Below, piece by piece: positions 34,116-44,250 of a stretch of DNA of 64,000 bases. The notes below the pieces were generated by a model that had not been told where the DNA came from, did not search any database, and worked only from the letters and a program-made list of their open reading frames with translations. The stretch's first letter is position 1, and the number at the start of each line of letters is the position of its first letter. The stretch comes from Macrosoma leucophasiata (taxonomy: Eukaryota > Arthropoda > Insecta > Lepidoptera > Hedylidae): assembly GCA_036365455.1 (NCBI GenBank), contig JAWQUS010000008.1, positions 18,645,501 through 18,709,500 of the forward strand. Reading direction: 5' to 3'. The translations under genes and the position numbers were made by a program.

Positions 34116-35163
34116 TACTGTTTATTTATTATATATGCATTTTTGCTTCGTAATGTAATAGTTTTGTGTTTTACGAACTTGTTTTTTTCAGTTATTTATT
34201 TATCTATTTTTAGTACACCTAAATGTAAATAAGCAAACTTAAACGTCCACATCTATCAAAAAACTGTTAAGTATTTTCTGTGGATATTTATTTTCAATGT
34301 CATTTTCTCCTTACAATAAAGGGGTTTCCAACGGCAGCTCACTCAAACATGAAATCATAATCTTCACATGCAAATGCTTGTGTAATAAATTAAGAAAAGT
34401 CGACTAACACTAACATTTAAGCTCGTATAATTTTTGATGCTTTAGGTGATTTTCACTAGAATGTCATCAACGGAAAGAACTTGCATTTTTAATTCTATTT
34501 CAAAAGGATATGGACTGTAAAATACACCCAGAGCTACATACAGTAAGTAGGAACAAAAACGAGTTCTTTGCTGCTCGTGAAGTGAATCCTTTTTATCATT
34601 CCCAGTAGTTGGCTAGCTAATTGCATAGATTTCCTGAAATACCATTAAATTATGTTTTCAAGAAAAGCGCTCTATGTCAACCCTCTTGAAACGATTCTAG
34701 CACAGTCTGGCATAATGTGCATACCGTAATCCTTAAATGTACGTACGTCAACAAATTTTAGAAAGTTTTATTACATAAAAATTGTTTTCTTTTAATTTTT
34801 CCACGTTTTGAACACGTTTGTTATTATATTAATATATTTAGACTAGTAATCGACCAAATGATTATAATTAAATTCAATTTAAATCAAATAGTTTATTGCA
34901 TGTCACTACAGATGGTATTTGTACATGACACCCTGTTAAGGGACAGCAATTTTAGAGCAGTTAACTTATCTAGCTTTATAATAAAATAAAATTATCTAGG
35001 AAGTACTAAACTATAGTTCTAATTCAACATCATAATGATTTCATGATTGTTCAAATGTTTCAGAATAATATGAAAACTATTTCATATTATTTTGAAACAT
35101 TTTATTTAATACTAGCTCTTCACCGATTACTGATTTATTTATATTATTTTCAATGTTAAGTAA
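34116..35163. other. AT-rich DNA with one hairpin
   Basis: No gene. An imperfect 23-bp inverted repeat around 35054-35102 (AATGTTTCAGAATAATATGA and complement, one mismatch, ACTA loop) is the only notable structure. Confidence 0.45.
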
Positions 35164-35784
35164 TCTATACTAATATTATAAAGCTGAAGAGTTTGTTTGT
35201 TTGTTTGTTTATTTGAACGCGCTAATCTCAGAAACTACTCATCCGATTTAAAAAAATCTTTCAGTGTTAGATAGTCCATTTATCGAGGAAGGTTTTAGGC
35301 TTATATATATCATCACGCTAAGACTAATAGGAGCGGAGCACTAAAGAAGAATGTTTCAAAATCGGGGGATTTTTTTTCCTATTGAGAACTTCCACTGCGT
35401 GCGCTGCGTAAACGGTAAAAGTTTCACAAAAATCATGTACTACAGGTTTTTTCCCTTCAAAAGTTCTAAAAAAAAAAAAATCCGCGACAGCACATGTCTA
35501 TCTTTTAACGTTAGCTCACTATAAGGTTTTTTATACTAACCAAAGTTGTTCCAAAATAATGCAGTATTTGCGAAGGTGTATATAAAAGCATGATATTATT
35601 AATCCTTATAGAAATAAATATGTTATTCATCACAAGTATTTCATTTAAAACGAAATTGCCCTTTACTTCATTCGATTCAAATCAATATCTTGGGAGATAT
35701 CGCAGTTTTAAATAGTCCGTATACATCAAACCTTTGACACATTATTTCATTGTGAGGCAATACGAAGTTTGCGGGGACAGCTAG
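35164..35784 (+). mobile_element. Lep1-like Helitron, about 620 bp
   Basis: It begins TCTATACTAATATTATAAAG (Helitron 5' TC) and passes GAACGCGCTAATCTCAGAAA, CAGTGTTAGATAGTCCATTT and ATCATCACGCTAAGACTAAT. It ends GAAGTTTGCGGGGACAGCTAG before T (3' CTAG). The 5' 190 bp match the reverse copy at 44043-44245. Non-autonomous, no ORF. Confidence 0.7.
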
Positions 35785-35981
35785 TCTTCGATAAATAGAC
35801 TATCCAATACAAATAATTTTTCAATTCGAGGAATATCAGGTACCAATAATTTTTGTGTTTAGGGGATGTTTGGTCATTGCAATTAGTCTGACTGATTACA
35901 AATATACATTTGTAATAGTTATGTTAATATAATAATAATAATACCACTTAGTTGGTAGAGGGTGGGGTCAGTTGACTACGA

Positions 35982-36310
35982 GCGAAAATTGGCACTTTAA
36001 AGCTTAATAAGTCACGAACAGTTAACTAAATCGAAAAATGATTTCGGCACACAACATTTTTGAAAGACCTATCCAACGATATCACACACTATATAGAAAA
36101 TGATATATATAAAAATTATCCGCGCGTAACATGTTGGGGAGGTACCCTAAATAATTGTATTTTTCATGATTTTATATATACTTGTGCCAAATTTCAAGTC
36201 TCTAGTACCAATAGTTTTTGCGCGAAACCGCGGACTGACAGACAGACAGATAGACAGACGAACATGGCGAAACTAAGGGTCCCTTGTATACCACGGACTT
36301 TTAAAAATAA
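35982..36310 (+). repeat. Dispersed repeat E, copy 1
   Basis: CGAAAATTGGCACTTTAAAG, CTTAATAAGTCACGAACAG, GCGCGTAACATGTTGGGGAG, GTACCCTAAATAA, TTTCAAGTCTCTAGTACCAA and a (GACA)n tract are colinear with the complement of 48565-48925. Confidence 0.75.
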
Positions 36311-36624
36311 ATTTTGTTTATATATTTTTTGTAGTGCTTTAAAGCGTCTGACAAAAGTTTTGGTCCATGGAAAGAGTCTCATTTTTTATAGGACCTTATA
36401 GATATATTTCTACATAACATGTACAAAAAAGTCATAAAAAAATAAGTTAAGTAACTCCAATTTTTAGTTACCTTTTTGCTATGCTATGCTATGAAGTCAC
36501 CGGGCCATCTTCAAAAAAAAAATGCAGATATTAAAAAGTTCACGAGGGACAACTAAGAGCCGATAGTTATATGCTTTAGAAAATAAGTTAGGTCTTATAG
36601 GCCTGGGATCTTGGAATATTGTTT

Positions 36625-36900
36625 TTTTACTGGTGGTAGTGCTCCAGTGGCGGAGCTCGAGGGCGTAGGCACCACTGCATTACCTAATATACTTGCCGCT
36701 AAATGGTAGTGTTCCGGTCAGGTGGTAATGTACGGCCCTGTAATTTCCGGCACAGAGGCGTAACCCCTTAAGCCTCTGGAGTGGTATCGCATCTGCATTT
36801 TGACCTTGGTCTTTGTGTAGGTATCTATACGCTGCAATCATCACTTAACATTAATGTGAACTGAACGCTTGCTTGCCACTTCCATTATATTAAAAAAAAT
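36625..36900 (+). repeat. Dispersed repeat family C
   Basis: CTGGTGGTAGTGCTCCAGTG, GCGGAGCTCGAGGGCGTAGG, GGTCAGGTGGTAATGTACGG, CCCTGTAATTTCCGGCACAG, CTATACGCTGCAATCATCAC, then CTTCCATTATATTAAAAAAA. Confidence 0.8.
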
Positions 36901-36964
36901 TGAGCCCTAAGCTGTTATATGGCTGTTATGCCTTTGTGATAGTTATTACAGGAGCATACATTAC

Positions 36965-37130
36965 CTACACTCTTTGCCTACCCCGTTAGGGACCTGGCGT
37001 GATGAAACATACATACATACATTACCATCTAACCTTAACACGACACTACCACTTAGAGGCAAATAGATTAGGTAATGCGATGGTTGCTATGTCCTCGAAC
37101 TCCGACACACGAGCTCTACCACCAGTAGAA
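36965..37130. repeat. LINE T-family tip and reverse family C fragment
   Basis: CTCTTTGCCTACCCCGTTAG through ACATACATACAT (36967-37020) is the last part of the T family. It has landed in a reverse family C copy (GAGCATACATTACC before it, CATTACCATCTAACC and CGAGCTCTACCACCAGTA after it), so one is nested in the other. A short ACATTACC repeat at both edges is consistent with a target duplication. Confidence 0.55.
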
Positions 37131-37289
37131 TATATTTTCTTGTAAAAGAAGAGTTGCAGGAGTATTATTTTAATTTATTTGTTATTATTTTGTTATATGG
37201 ACTTAAAAATAAAAACACATTTGAGAAGAAATACTTAATTATAAACGGTTTTGTGTCATATTGAGAGATGTTTTTTTAAATTTAAATTA

Positions 37290-37541
37290 CAGTGCTCATC
37301 AAGAAATAATGCACATCGAGTCTGCGAAAGAGACGATCGGCTCGTTTCGACTTTGTAGAGCGTTATCTCTGTTACACACTGCCTACGTGAGCACTGACAG
37401 CCCGAGATTGATCAAAACTTGAACAAAATGGTCGACAAACGTCAACAAGGTACGGAGCGAAAGAGATAACGCTCCACAGACCCGAAATAAGCCGAAGTGT
37501 CCGTCCTAGGCTCGATGTGCAATATTTATTGTTGAGCACTG
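37290..37541. mobile_element. Foldback MITE (TA target) 46 bp before the SNAG exon
   Basis: The element starts CAGTGCTCATCAAGAAATAA and its right end, complemented, starts CAGTGCTCAACAATAAATAT. Arms remain similar over about 90-100 bp (GCACATCGAG, GCGAAAGAGA / CGCTCCGTAC, GAGCGTTATCTCT). TA flanks both sides (37288-37289, 37542-37543), as for Tc1/mariner-derived MITEs. A one-arm relative lies at 43008-43095. Confidence 0.85.
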
Positions 37542-37587
37542 TACTATTTTTATTGGTGTAAGATATAAAACTGAACGTTATTTGCAG

Positions 37588-37728
37588 CGTCGGCCGCGAT
37601 GCCACGCTGTTATATGGTGAAAAAATCCAGTCACCGCCACGACGCCGATGGCCCGCCCCCATGTAGCCCCACAGAGGCGAGCGTAGCTCCCCCCTGCTAC
37701 AATCCAGAAGAACATTCAGCCCTCACAG
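37588..37728 (+). CDS. scrt: Scratch, exon with SNAG domain (coding from 37599)
   Basis: The exon follows a pyrimidine-rich acceptor (TTATTTGCAG, ending at 37587), then 11 nt of 5' UTR and ATG at 37599. It encodes MPRCYMVKKSSHRHDADGPP and 23 further residues up to ...NPEEHSALT. MPRCYMVKK is a SNAG motif, the extreme N-terminal repression peptide of Snail/Scratch/Gfi proteins, which recruits LSD1-type corepressors. This fixes the start. The exon ends at 37728 before GTAGGTCT, leaving one base of codon 44. That is exactly the phase required by the zinc-finger exon at 59971. Scratch factors act in the nucleus to repress E-box genes and promote neuronal differentiation. An acceptor directly upstream of the ATG shows at least one more 5' exon. 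Confidence 0.9.
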
Positions 37729-37739
37729 GTAGGTCTCTA

Positions 37740-38865
37740 ATATACTGTACAGAACAATAATAAACTGTAATAAATTACCAACAGCTTGGAATGTGAAATG
37801 CAATAAGCTGGCTCTCTGTTATATGGGACGTAATCGTAGTGGATGAATATACCTACACATAGATACAATGCAACATAATATACGTACCGAACTTCTGCGT
37901 TTCCTTTATAGAAAAAAAGGACATAACATTGGGTTTTACTAAAGACATGGCTATCAAATATTTTTACAAATGGGTGAGGTAGTTTATAAATATTATTTAA
38001 AACACATTGAAAAGGACAAACAAACAATATACAATCTTAATATTCGTGCAACCGATATTTTCATTCAAGCTATTTCTTTTTAAAATATTTTCTCATCGGA
38101 AGCTTGCGAGTAGATTATAGTGGATGAAAAATGAAAAAATGGTTTTCAAAATTTAATAGACATCAAACGTTGTGAATGCTTTGACACTAGCGACAATTCA
38201 CCGAACTTGTACTGTTTCTAAAAGAAGTCGGTTAATAATTATTGTTTTTCGCTGTATTACCACACCTGTATATTACTGCACTCACTAGGAGGCAGGGGGG
38301 GCTATTCCTCAACACTACCGCTGCACTATATTCGTGTAAACCCGTCCGTGTATAAAAAAAATACGGCACTAAATGGGATCCTGTATGGAACCGAAACGGT
38401 ATGTGGCTGCGTTTTACACAGCTGTAAGGGGATAAAAGGAGAAACGTCGAATCATGGTACATAGTTCCAATGAAAACCGTACATATCCAAGATCGAAACT
38501 TAAACGTGTTTGGGAAATGTTAAAGTATTTCGTAGGCTGCCATTATTACATTATTGGGTACATAGAAATTTAGTTTATGAGCGTCCGTGTCTATATCTCT
38601 ATGTACATGCGGCAATGACGTAATTTGGTTTAGCGTGTATTTTGAACTCATTATGGAAGGTCAGTGTGTTGACGTGCATTACGTTTACCGCCCACCGACG
38701 TGGCTGCTAAGCGCCCACTACTTTGTATATTAATCATAGAAATAATTTCATGATAAAAGCTGATTATGCTGGCGAGGGGTTGCTTTGAACAGGTTAGCTT
38801 TGAACATGCCAATTTCTAGTAGCGATTTGATAAGGACTATACGGATACGGATATTTTCAATACGT
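37740..38865. other. Intron DNA, nothing recognised
   Basis: No gene, tRNA or repeat family identified. Minus-strand open frames at 37737-38027 and 38232-38462 lack motifs. Proximal intron sequence could carry enhancers, but no specific site can be defended. Confidence 0.4.
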
Positions 38866-38867
38866 TT

Positions 38868-39495
38868 ATTAGGGTTCCGTACCTTAAAAGGAAAAAAGGA
38901 ACCCTTATAGGATCACTCGTGCGTCTGTCTGTCTGTCTGTCCGTCTGTCACAGCCAATTTGCTCCGAAACTACTCGACCGATTGAGTTGAAATTTGATGA
39001 ATATATGTAAATTGGTGGCCCAAAGATGAACACGTCAAGTAAAATAATAAATTTTAAACAGGGGGGCCACTTTCAGGGGGTTAATCAGAAAATTAAAAAA
39101 AAATCGTAAACTGTGTCGTGTGACATATCAAATGAAAGAAGTTGTTGTCAGCATCTCAGATATATATATTTAATATATTTTGCATAAAAAAATTTGAAGT
39201 TATTTAAGAAAAACGACGAAAATTGACCATGGCCCCCCCTATCTCCGAAACTACTGAACTTAAAATTTTGAAAAAAATGTGGAAAATAGTTCTTTGTCTA
39301 TAGATTACTGGAAACCTATAAGAAGTTTGAGTATTCAAATTAAATCGAAAATTCTTAATAATATAACCCCCCCTGCCGGTACCACCGTAACCGCTATGTC
39401 CCTGCATTTTAAATCTGTAATTTTTTCGAAAATATTTATTTAAATTACGGAACCCTCACCACGCGAGTCGAACTCGCACTTGTCCGGTTTTTTTT
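38868..39495 (+). mobile_element. GGGTTCCGTACC repeat, full-length copy (about 630 bp)
   Basis: It starts TTAGGGTTCCGTACCTTAAA with a (GTCT)n tract. It passes CCAATTTGCTCCGAAACTAC, GGGGGGCCACTTTCAGGGGG and GAAAGAAGTTGTTGTCAGCA. It ends ACGCGAGTCGAACTCGCACT then TGTCCGGTTTTTTTT. The last phrase recurs at 43375-43410 and the first at 48570. It is very common in moth genomes. No ORF. Confidence 0.65.
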
Positions 39496-39590
39496 AGTAG
39501 AAAATGTGAACAGACGATGCTACATACAAACACACTTTCGAGAATGATTAAATATGAGCATGTCTGTCAGTCCTGGTCAATGAATTTAAA

Positions 39591-39767
39591 GCTACAGTTA
39601 CACATGCTCATTACATGCACGAAAGCATGCCACTTTTGAGCAATTGCTGTAGTAGCATGTATGTCGAGACAATGCTTATAATGAGCATGCTTACTTCGTC
39701 GCGTATTAACATGCTTGTTTCAAGCATGCTACTAAGCATGCCGTTTATGAGCATGTGTAACTGTAGC
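39591..39767. mobile_element. Foldback MITE with GCATG-rich interior
   Basis: Perfect 21-bp terminal inverted repeats (GCTACAGTTACACATGCTCA plus T at 39591-39611; complement at 39747-39767) enclose an interior with many GAGCATGC/AAGCATGC words in both orientations, so it can form several stems. Target duplication is unclear. Confidence 0.85.
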
Positions 39768-39769
39768 AT

Positions 39770-41175
39770 ATGAAATAGTGAAAAAGTTTATATCTGTTTT
39801 TCTGTCTATATAACACCGGTGAAAATGGACCGAAGATGATCGCGTTCAAATGCAAGTAGAACTCAGTTATGCTAAAACTTTTTCTATTGAACTCAGTTCT
39901 CAGAACAAAAGGTGAAATCGGCCCTAATAGTCGATCATGTTATAAAATAGGCGTCGGGACGTGATGACCCCACTGTCCACTATTTGATTGAATACTTTCG
40001 CTATTGCAGTCAGTTAACCCAACAACGAAAAAAACAAAGAACCGTGGACGTCCAGCGGTGAATTTGTTTCGGGTGGAGTGTAGTTACAAAATATACTTGG
40101 ATAAGCGGAACCAATTTCACTCACAATATACATTGCGCGTGGCACTACACACATTTGCCCGGTTTATTAATATAGAAGATAGATTGTAATACAATTCAAC
40201 ACACTCGCTATAAAAACATAGAGATGTTGCAAACAGATACGAGTGCTAACAATGCCGCGAATAAATTTCTAACTGCATTCAACCCTCATCCAGAACAGTG
40301 GCACTAGGCACTTTCTATAACTTATTATGTTCTTTGTTAAACTCAATTTGTTTCAGTTGAGTTCGTCAAAATGTAGTCCAATTGACATGAAATGCAAAAT
40401 GTAAATTTACGAGTAGGTAATACATGTATAATGAATGAATATGAATAAAATATAGATGCAATGTATTATTTTTCGTATCGATTAAATCGCACACAGATAG
40501 TGTTTATTTACATAAATTGATTAAGTATTATAAAACTTAGACGTTATCATGACGGAATGTATTGTTCAGACCAGATTTAGTATATAATACCTTTATATCT
40601 GCATCCAATAATTATCTTAAAAAGTCACATTTATTAGAGAATTTAACACGATTTTTAGGACATCTGAATTGTTAAATAGGTACTCGTATATTTAGGATTT
40701 GAAAGTTAGTAATCGAATTTACTGAATGTTGATGGGGTTAATTTGATAAATTACTTGATTTAATTGCAATATCAGCATTTCAATTTAATGGTAAAGATAA
40801 TTTTTAATTCATATTTTTTAAATACAGCTTTGAAATGAATACAAAATAATAAGCCTAGTATGATGATGATCATGAATGAGCCTAAGGATATAATCTAATT
40901 ACATCTTTTCACTAATTCATCATCATTATGATACAGTTTATAACACAGTACTACAATTATCATATACAGTAAGGCACCTGAAAATCAAACCCGGAACTTC
41001 AACGTAAATAATATCCTGCTAACGGGTTTTTTTTTACAATTATGACTGGTTAGAAACATACAAAGATTACAAAGATACAAAAGATTTAAAATTCATGGTT
41101 ACAATCAAAATTATTATAGTTTTCTTTTTTGACCACCATTGTACATTTTTCACAGACGTCGTATGTACTTACGCT
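39770..41175. other. AT-rich intron DNA
   Basis: No repeat or gene recognised. The open frame at 40004-40189 lacks motifs. GGCGTCGGGACGTGATGACC near 39950 echoes TTGGGGTCGTCACGTCCCGA near 32490 in reverse, probably a short shared repeat. Confidence 0.4.
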
Positions 41176-41184
41176 TGTAAAGGC

Positions 41185-41450
41185 AGCTCGCGGGCGTAGG
41201 CACCACCGCATTACCTAATATACTTGCCGCTAAATGGTAGTGTTCAGCACTATTGTGTTCTGGTCAGGTGGTAATGTACGGCCCTGTAATTTCCGGCACA
41301 GAGTCATAACATCTTAGGCCTCAGGAGTGGTAACGCATCTGCATTTTGACCTTGGTCTTTGTGTTAGTGTCTATAGGCTGCAGTCATCACTTAACATCAA
41401 TGTGAACTGCATGCTTGTTTACCACTTCCATTACATAAAAAAAACTGTGT
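41185..41450 (+). repeat. Dispersed repeat family C, reference copy
   Basis: The clearest copy: CGTAGGCACCACCGCATTAC, CTAATATACTTGCCGCTAAA, TGGTAGTGTTCAGCACTATT, CAGGTGGTAATGTACGGCCC, TGTAATTTCCGGCACAGAG, CTATAGGCTGCAGTCATCAC, then CCACTTCCATTACATAAAAAAA. An A-run end and variable 5' truncation suggest a retroposed family. Confidence 0.8.
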
Positions 41451-41739
41451 GATCATTAAATTATAGTTTTTACTTTACGCATTATAATATTGTTTTTAAT
41501 ATATTCCGTTGCCTTAGGCGCTTTGAAAATCACCCTTTATTTTGCTACGAGCGTCACCTACACCGATTATGTACACAAGTGACGTACTTTGTAAGCCTTT
41601 AGCACTTAGACATTGTTCATTCCTGAATCAGCTTTTATTGCTTTTTTAATTAACTTCAGCAGTATTGCCAATACGTACTATTATTGGTATGTATTTTTTA
41701 TCTTGTTTGACATGTATATCAATTGTCATTCACTTTAAT

Positions 41740-41815
41740 TTATTTTGTTTGTTTTTTGACGTGTCAAAAGAGGTGCCTGTCACCTTAAATGAATAAATGA
41801 GTTTCTTGATCTGAT
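41740..41815 (+). repeat. LINE/retroposon 3' tail
   Basis: TTTTTTGACGTGTCAAAAGA, GGTGCCTGTCACCTTAAATG and AATAAATGAGTTTCTTGATC match the tail at 8400-8495. Confidence 0.5.
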
Positions 41816-41884
41816 ACTACAATTGTATATAGTGTATTCTGTATATGCGGCATATTCAATTTACTATAAAGAACGATAATTCGT

Positions 41885-42000
41885 TTCGTCTGAATTTGTA
41901 GGCCATAACATTTGTCCCGGTGCAGGGATCGATCCTGCGACCCTTCGAATCAAGTGGTAGACACGTACCTCTGGACTAACCGGGTTGTCGACATACCTTT
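41885..42000 (-). mobile_element. tRNA-derived SINE, family S1, reverse copy
   Basis: Complemented, it reads CCCGGTTAGTCCAGAGGTAC ... TTGATTCGAAGGGTCG, CAGGATCGATCCCTGCACCG, GGACAAATGTTATGGCCTAC, colinear with 51735-51830. B-box-like GGATCGATCCC is intact. Confidence 0.7.
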
Positions 42001-42039
42001 CTTTCTCTTCCTATAATGTGTATTGTGTATTTGTATTAT

Positions 42040-42230
42040 TCTACTAATATTATAAATTAGAAAGTTTATGAGTATGGATGGATGGATGGATGTTTGCTAC
42101 TTTCTCACGAAAAAAGAACTGAACGGATTTGAATGAAACTTTACAGTAATATAGGTTATTCTTTGGATAAAATATAGTATTATTTGTAATGATAAAAAGA
42201 AATACGGGCGAAGTCGCGGGTAAAAACTAG
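42040..42230 (+). mobile_element. Lep1-like Helitron, 191 bp
   Basis: It begins TCTACTAATATTATAAATTA, includes (ATGG)n and GAACTGAACGGATTTGAATG, and ends GGGCGAAGTCGCGGGTAAAA ACTAG before T. Both Helitron-type ends are visible, so it is a complete non-autonomous copy. Confidence 0.75.
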
Positions 42231-42415
42231 TGCAATATATATTTTTTTGTATTTATACGGCACGGATTTTGATAATTAGCACTTACTTGAAATCTACGTA
42301 AACGAAATCACGGGAAGAAGCAGGAGTAAAAAATGAAGAAAGTTTTCAGGTGTTTAAATTTTTACAGTTTTAAAGTAGCAAACAAGTATACCTACAGTTC
42401 ACATTGATAGCCTAT

Positions 42416-42570
42416 AAACACAGGTAAACCGGACGCTTCAACCGGGGGAGTATGTTGAGTTGTACACTCAACCAGGCTGCCGGGGGTGGACTGAGAGGCG
42501 CGGGGACACTGGAGCGACGCATCGTCTTAGCGCGCGGCCGCGCTCGCGCATATTTCTTTACCTTAATTCT
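42416..42570. other. CpG-rich patch in the scrt intron
   Basis: GGGGTGGACTGAGAGGCGCG and TAGCGCGCGGCCGCGCTCGC stand out in AT-rich intron DNA. This may be a regulatory island or an alternative first exon of scrt; nothing directly shows transcription. A small palindrome GTTGAG-TTGTACA-CTCAAC sits at its left edge. Confidence 0.35.
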
Positions 42571-43007
42571 TTGTCTGTACGTAGTTACGATTAAATTATG
42601 TTATAGTTCTGATTACAAAATAATACAGTCCGCTTGAGTTTAATTCCACAACTCCACCGTGATCCGCCTGTACAAGTTGTTTATAAGCTACATTAATGTA
42701 ACTGATACAATGATATAATGTACTGACCATTAATGTAAACCGTATGCTACTTCATGACATAAAAAAGTATACGATTTAAACTATTGGGTAGCTTTTCATT
42801 AATTTCTCGGAATATCATGATTAATATAAAACATTTTATTCGTTTTCCGATTTCAATGCAATATACAAATATACAAACCTAATAGGTTAGGTTTCTACAA
42901 ACCTAATTTTTACGCATATTTATGATATATTATTACATCCACTAATTGCCTATTAAAATATAGCCGCTAGTATTAATAATAATATATGTTACCGTAATAT
43001 CATTGCT

Positions 43008-43095
43008 TACGTAGGCAGTGCGTTGCAGAGACAACGCTCTGCGAAGTCGAAATTAGCCGATTGTCTCTTTCGTAAGCTCGATGTGCTCTTGCTGC
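43008..43095 (-). repeat. Single arm of the 37.3-kb MITE family
   Basis: Complemented, it reads GCACATCGAGCTTACGAAAG, AGACAATCGGCTAATTTCGA, CTTCGCAGAGCGTTGTCTCT and CACTGCCTACGT, colinear with 37312-37388. The other arm is missing. Confidence 0.7.
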
Positions 43096-43145
43096 GTAGT
43101 GTAAGTATTTGTATACACTTTGGGTACTGCATAATTTCTAGATTG

Positions 43146-43775
43146 AGAGATACTGAACCCTCCGAGCACCGTTGGTCCTGTAAGGCTGGAAATTTTTGTA
43201 GAGATAAATCATCACACGCCAAGTACTAAAACCATCGCCTGGCAAGGATCAGCCAGTCACGTCACCAACCCCACATTTTTGAAATATCTAATTAAAATAA
43301 AGTAAACATTAAAGGGGGCTCCCATGCAACAAACGTAATATTAAAGCAATTTTTTTGTACGGAACACTTTGTGCGCGAGTCCGACTCGCACTTGGCCGAT
43401 TTTTTTATGCTATCCAGAACCACTTGTTATTGAACCTACTTACTTCAAATATCTTAGACAAAGACCTATATAAATTTCAACTTTACAGAAGAAAGTTTAT
43501 TTAATTCATACATATAGCACACCTTTCGGTTCGCCTGGCAGGCACTTGTGCTCATCGAAATCGCCTGTCAATTTTTTTTAAACTGCACTATATATAAACT
43601 TAATCATATAAAAATTTCAGCTTTTTTTTTTTACATTTTCAAAAATGTGGGGTTTGTGACGTGACTGGCTGATCCTTGCCAGGCGATGGTTTTTGTACTT
43701 GGCGTGTTATGATTTATCTCTACAAAAATTTCCAGCCTTACAGGACCAACGGTGCTCGGAGGGTTCAGTATCTCT
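43146..43775. mobile_element. Foldback element with 139-bp arms, about 98% identical
   Basis: Arms 43146-43284 and 43637-43775 are inverted copies with three mismatches by eye (CATCACACG/CATAACACG, GTACTAAAA/GTACAAAAA, CACCAACCCC/CACAAACCCC). The centre (43285-43636) holds GCGCGAGTCCGACTCGCACT, the end of the GGGTTCCGTACC repeat. The high arm identity implies recent formation or gene conversion. Confidence 0.88.
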
Positions 43776-44042
43776 TGGACCATTCGTTATTTCAATGTTT
43801 ACAATGTTTACACATTGAATGTATTCTTCGGCACGTGCTACGCCCGTAGCTCGTAGCGATGCGCTACAAGTGCTACGCAAATAACGTATCTTCTCGAAGC
43901 AGAGTAAATGAATCACAAACTTTTCACATCACTTCATCTATAGTTACTGGTGAAAATAAATTCAGATTCAGATATTATATTCATAACATATATGAGTCGG
44001 AACAAGTAAAAAAAAAATATATAAATTTTGGTCTATATATAA

Positions 44043-44245
44043 CTAGCGGCTCGCCCGGCTTCGCCCACGCTGCTTCGTTCCTATTAGTCATAGCGTGATG
44101 ATATATAGCCTATAGCCTTCCTCGATAAATGGGCTATCTAACACTGAAAAAACTTTTCAAATTGGACCAGTAGTTCCTGAGATTAACGCGTTCAAACAAA
44201 CAAGCAAACTCTTCAGCTTTATAATATTAATATATATGGTATAGA
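44043..44245 (-). mobile_element. Lep1-like Helitron, about 200 bp, reverse
   Basis: Complemented, it starts TCTATACCATATATATTAAT, passes AAGCTGAAGAGTTTGCTTGT, CAGTGTTAGATAGCCCATTT and CGCTATGACTAATAGGAACG, and ends GCGTGGGCGAAGCCGGGCGA then GCCGCTAG. Same family as 35164-35784. Confidence 0.75.
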
Positions 44246-44250
44246 TTAAT

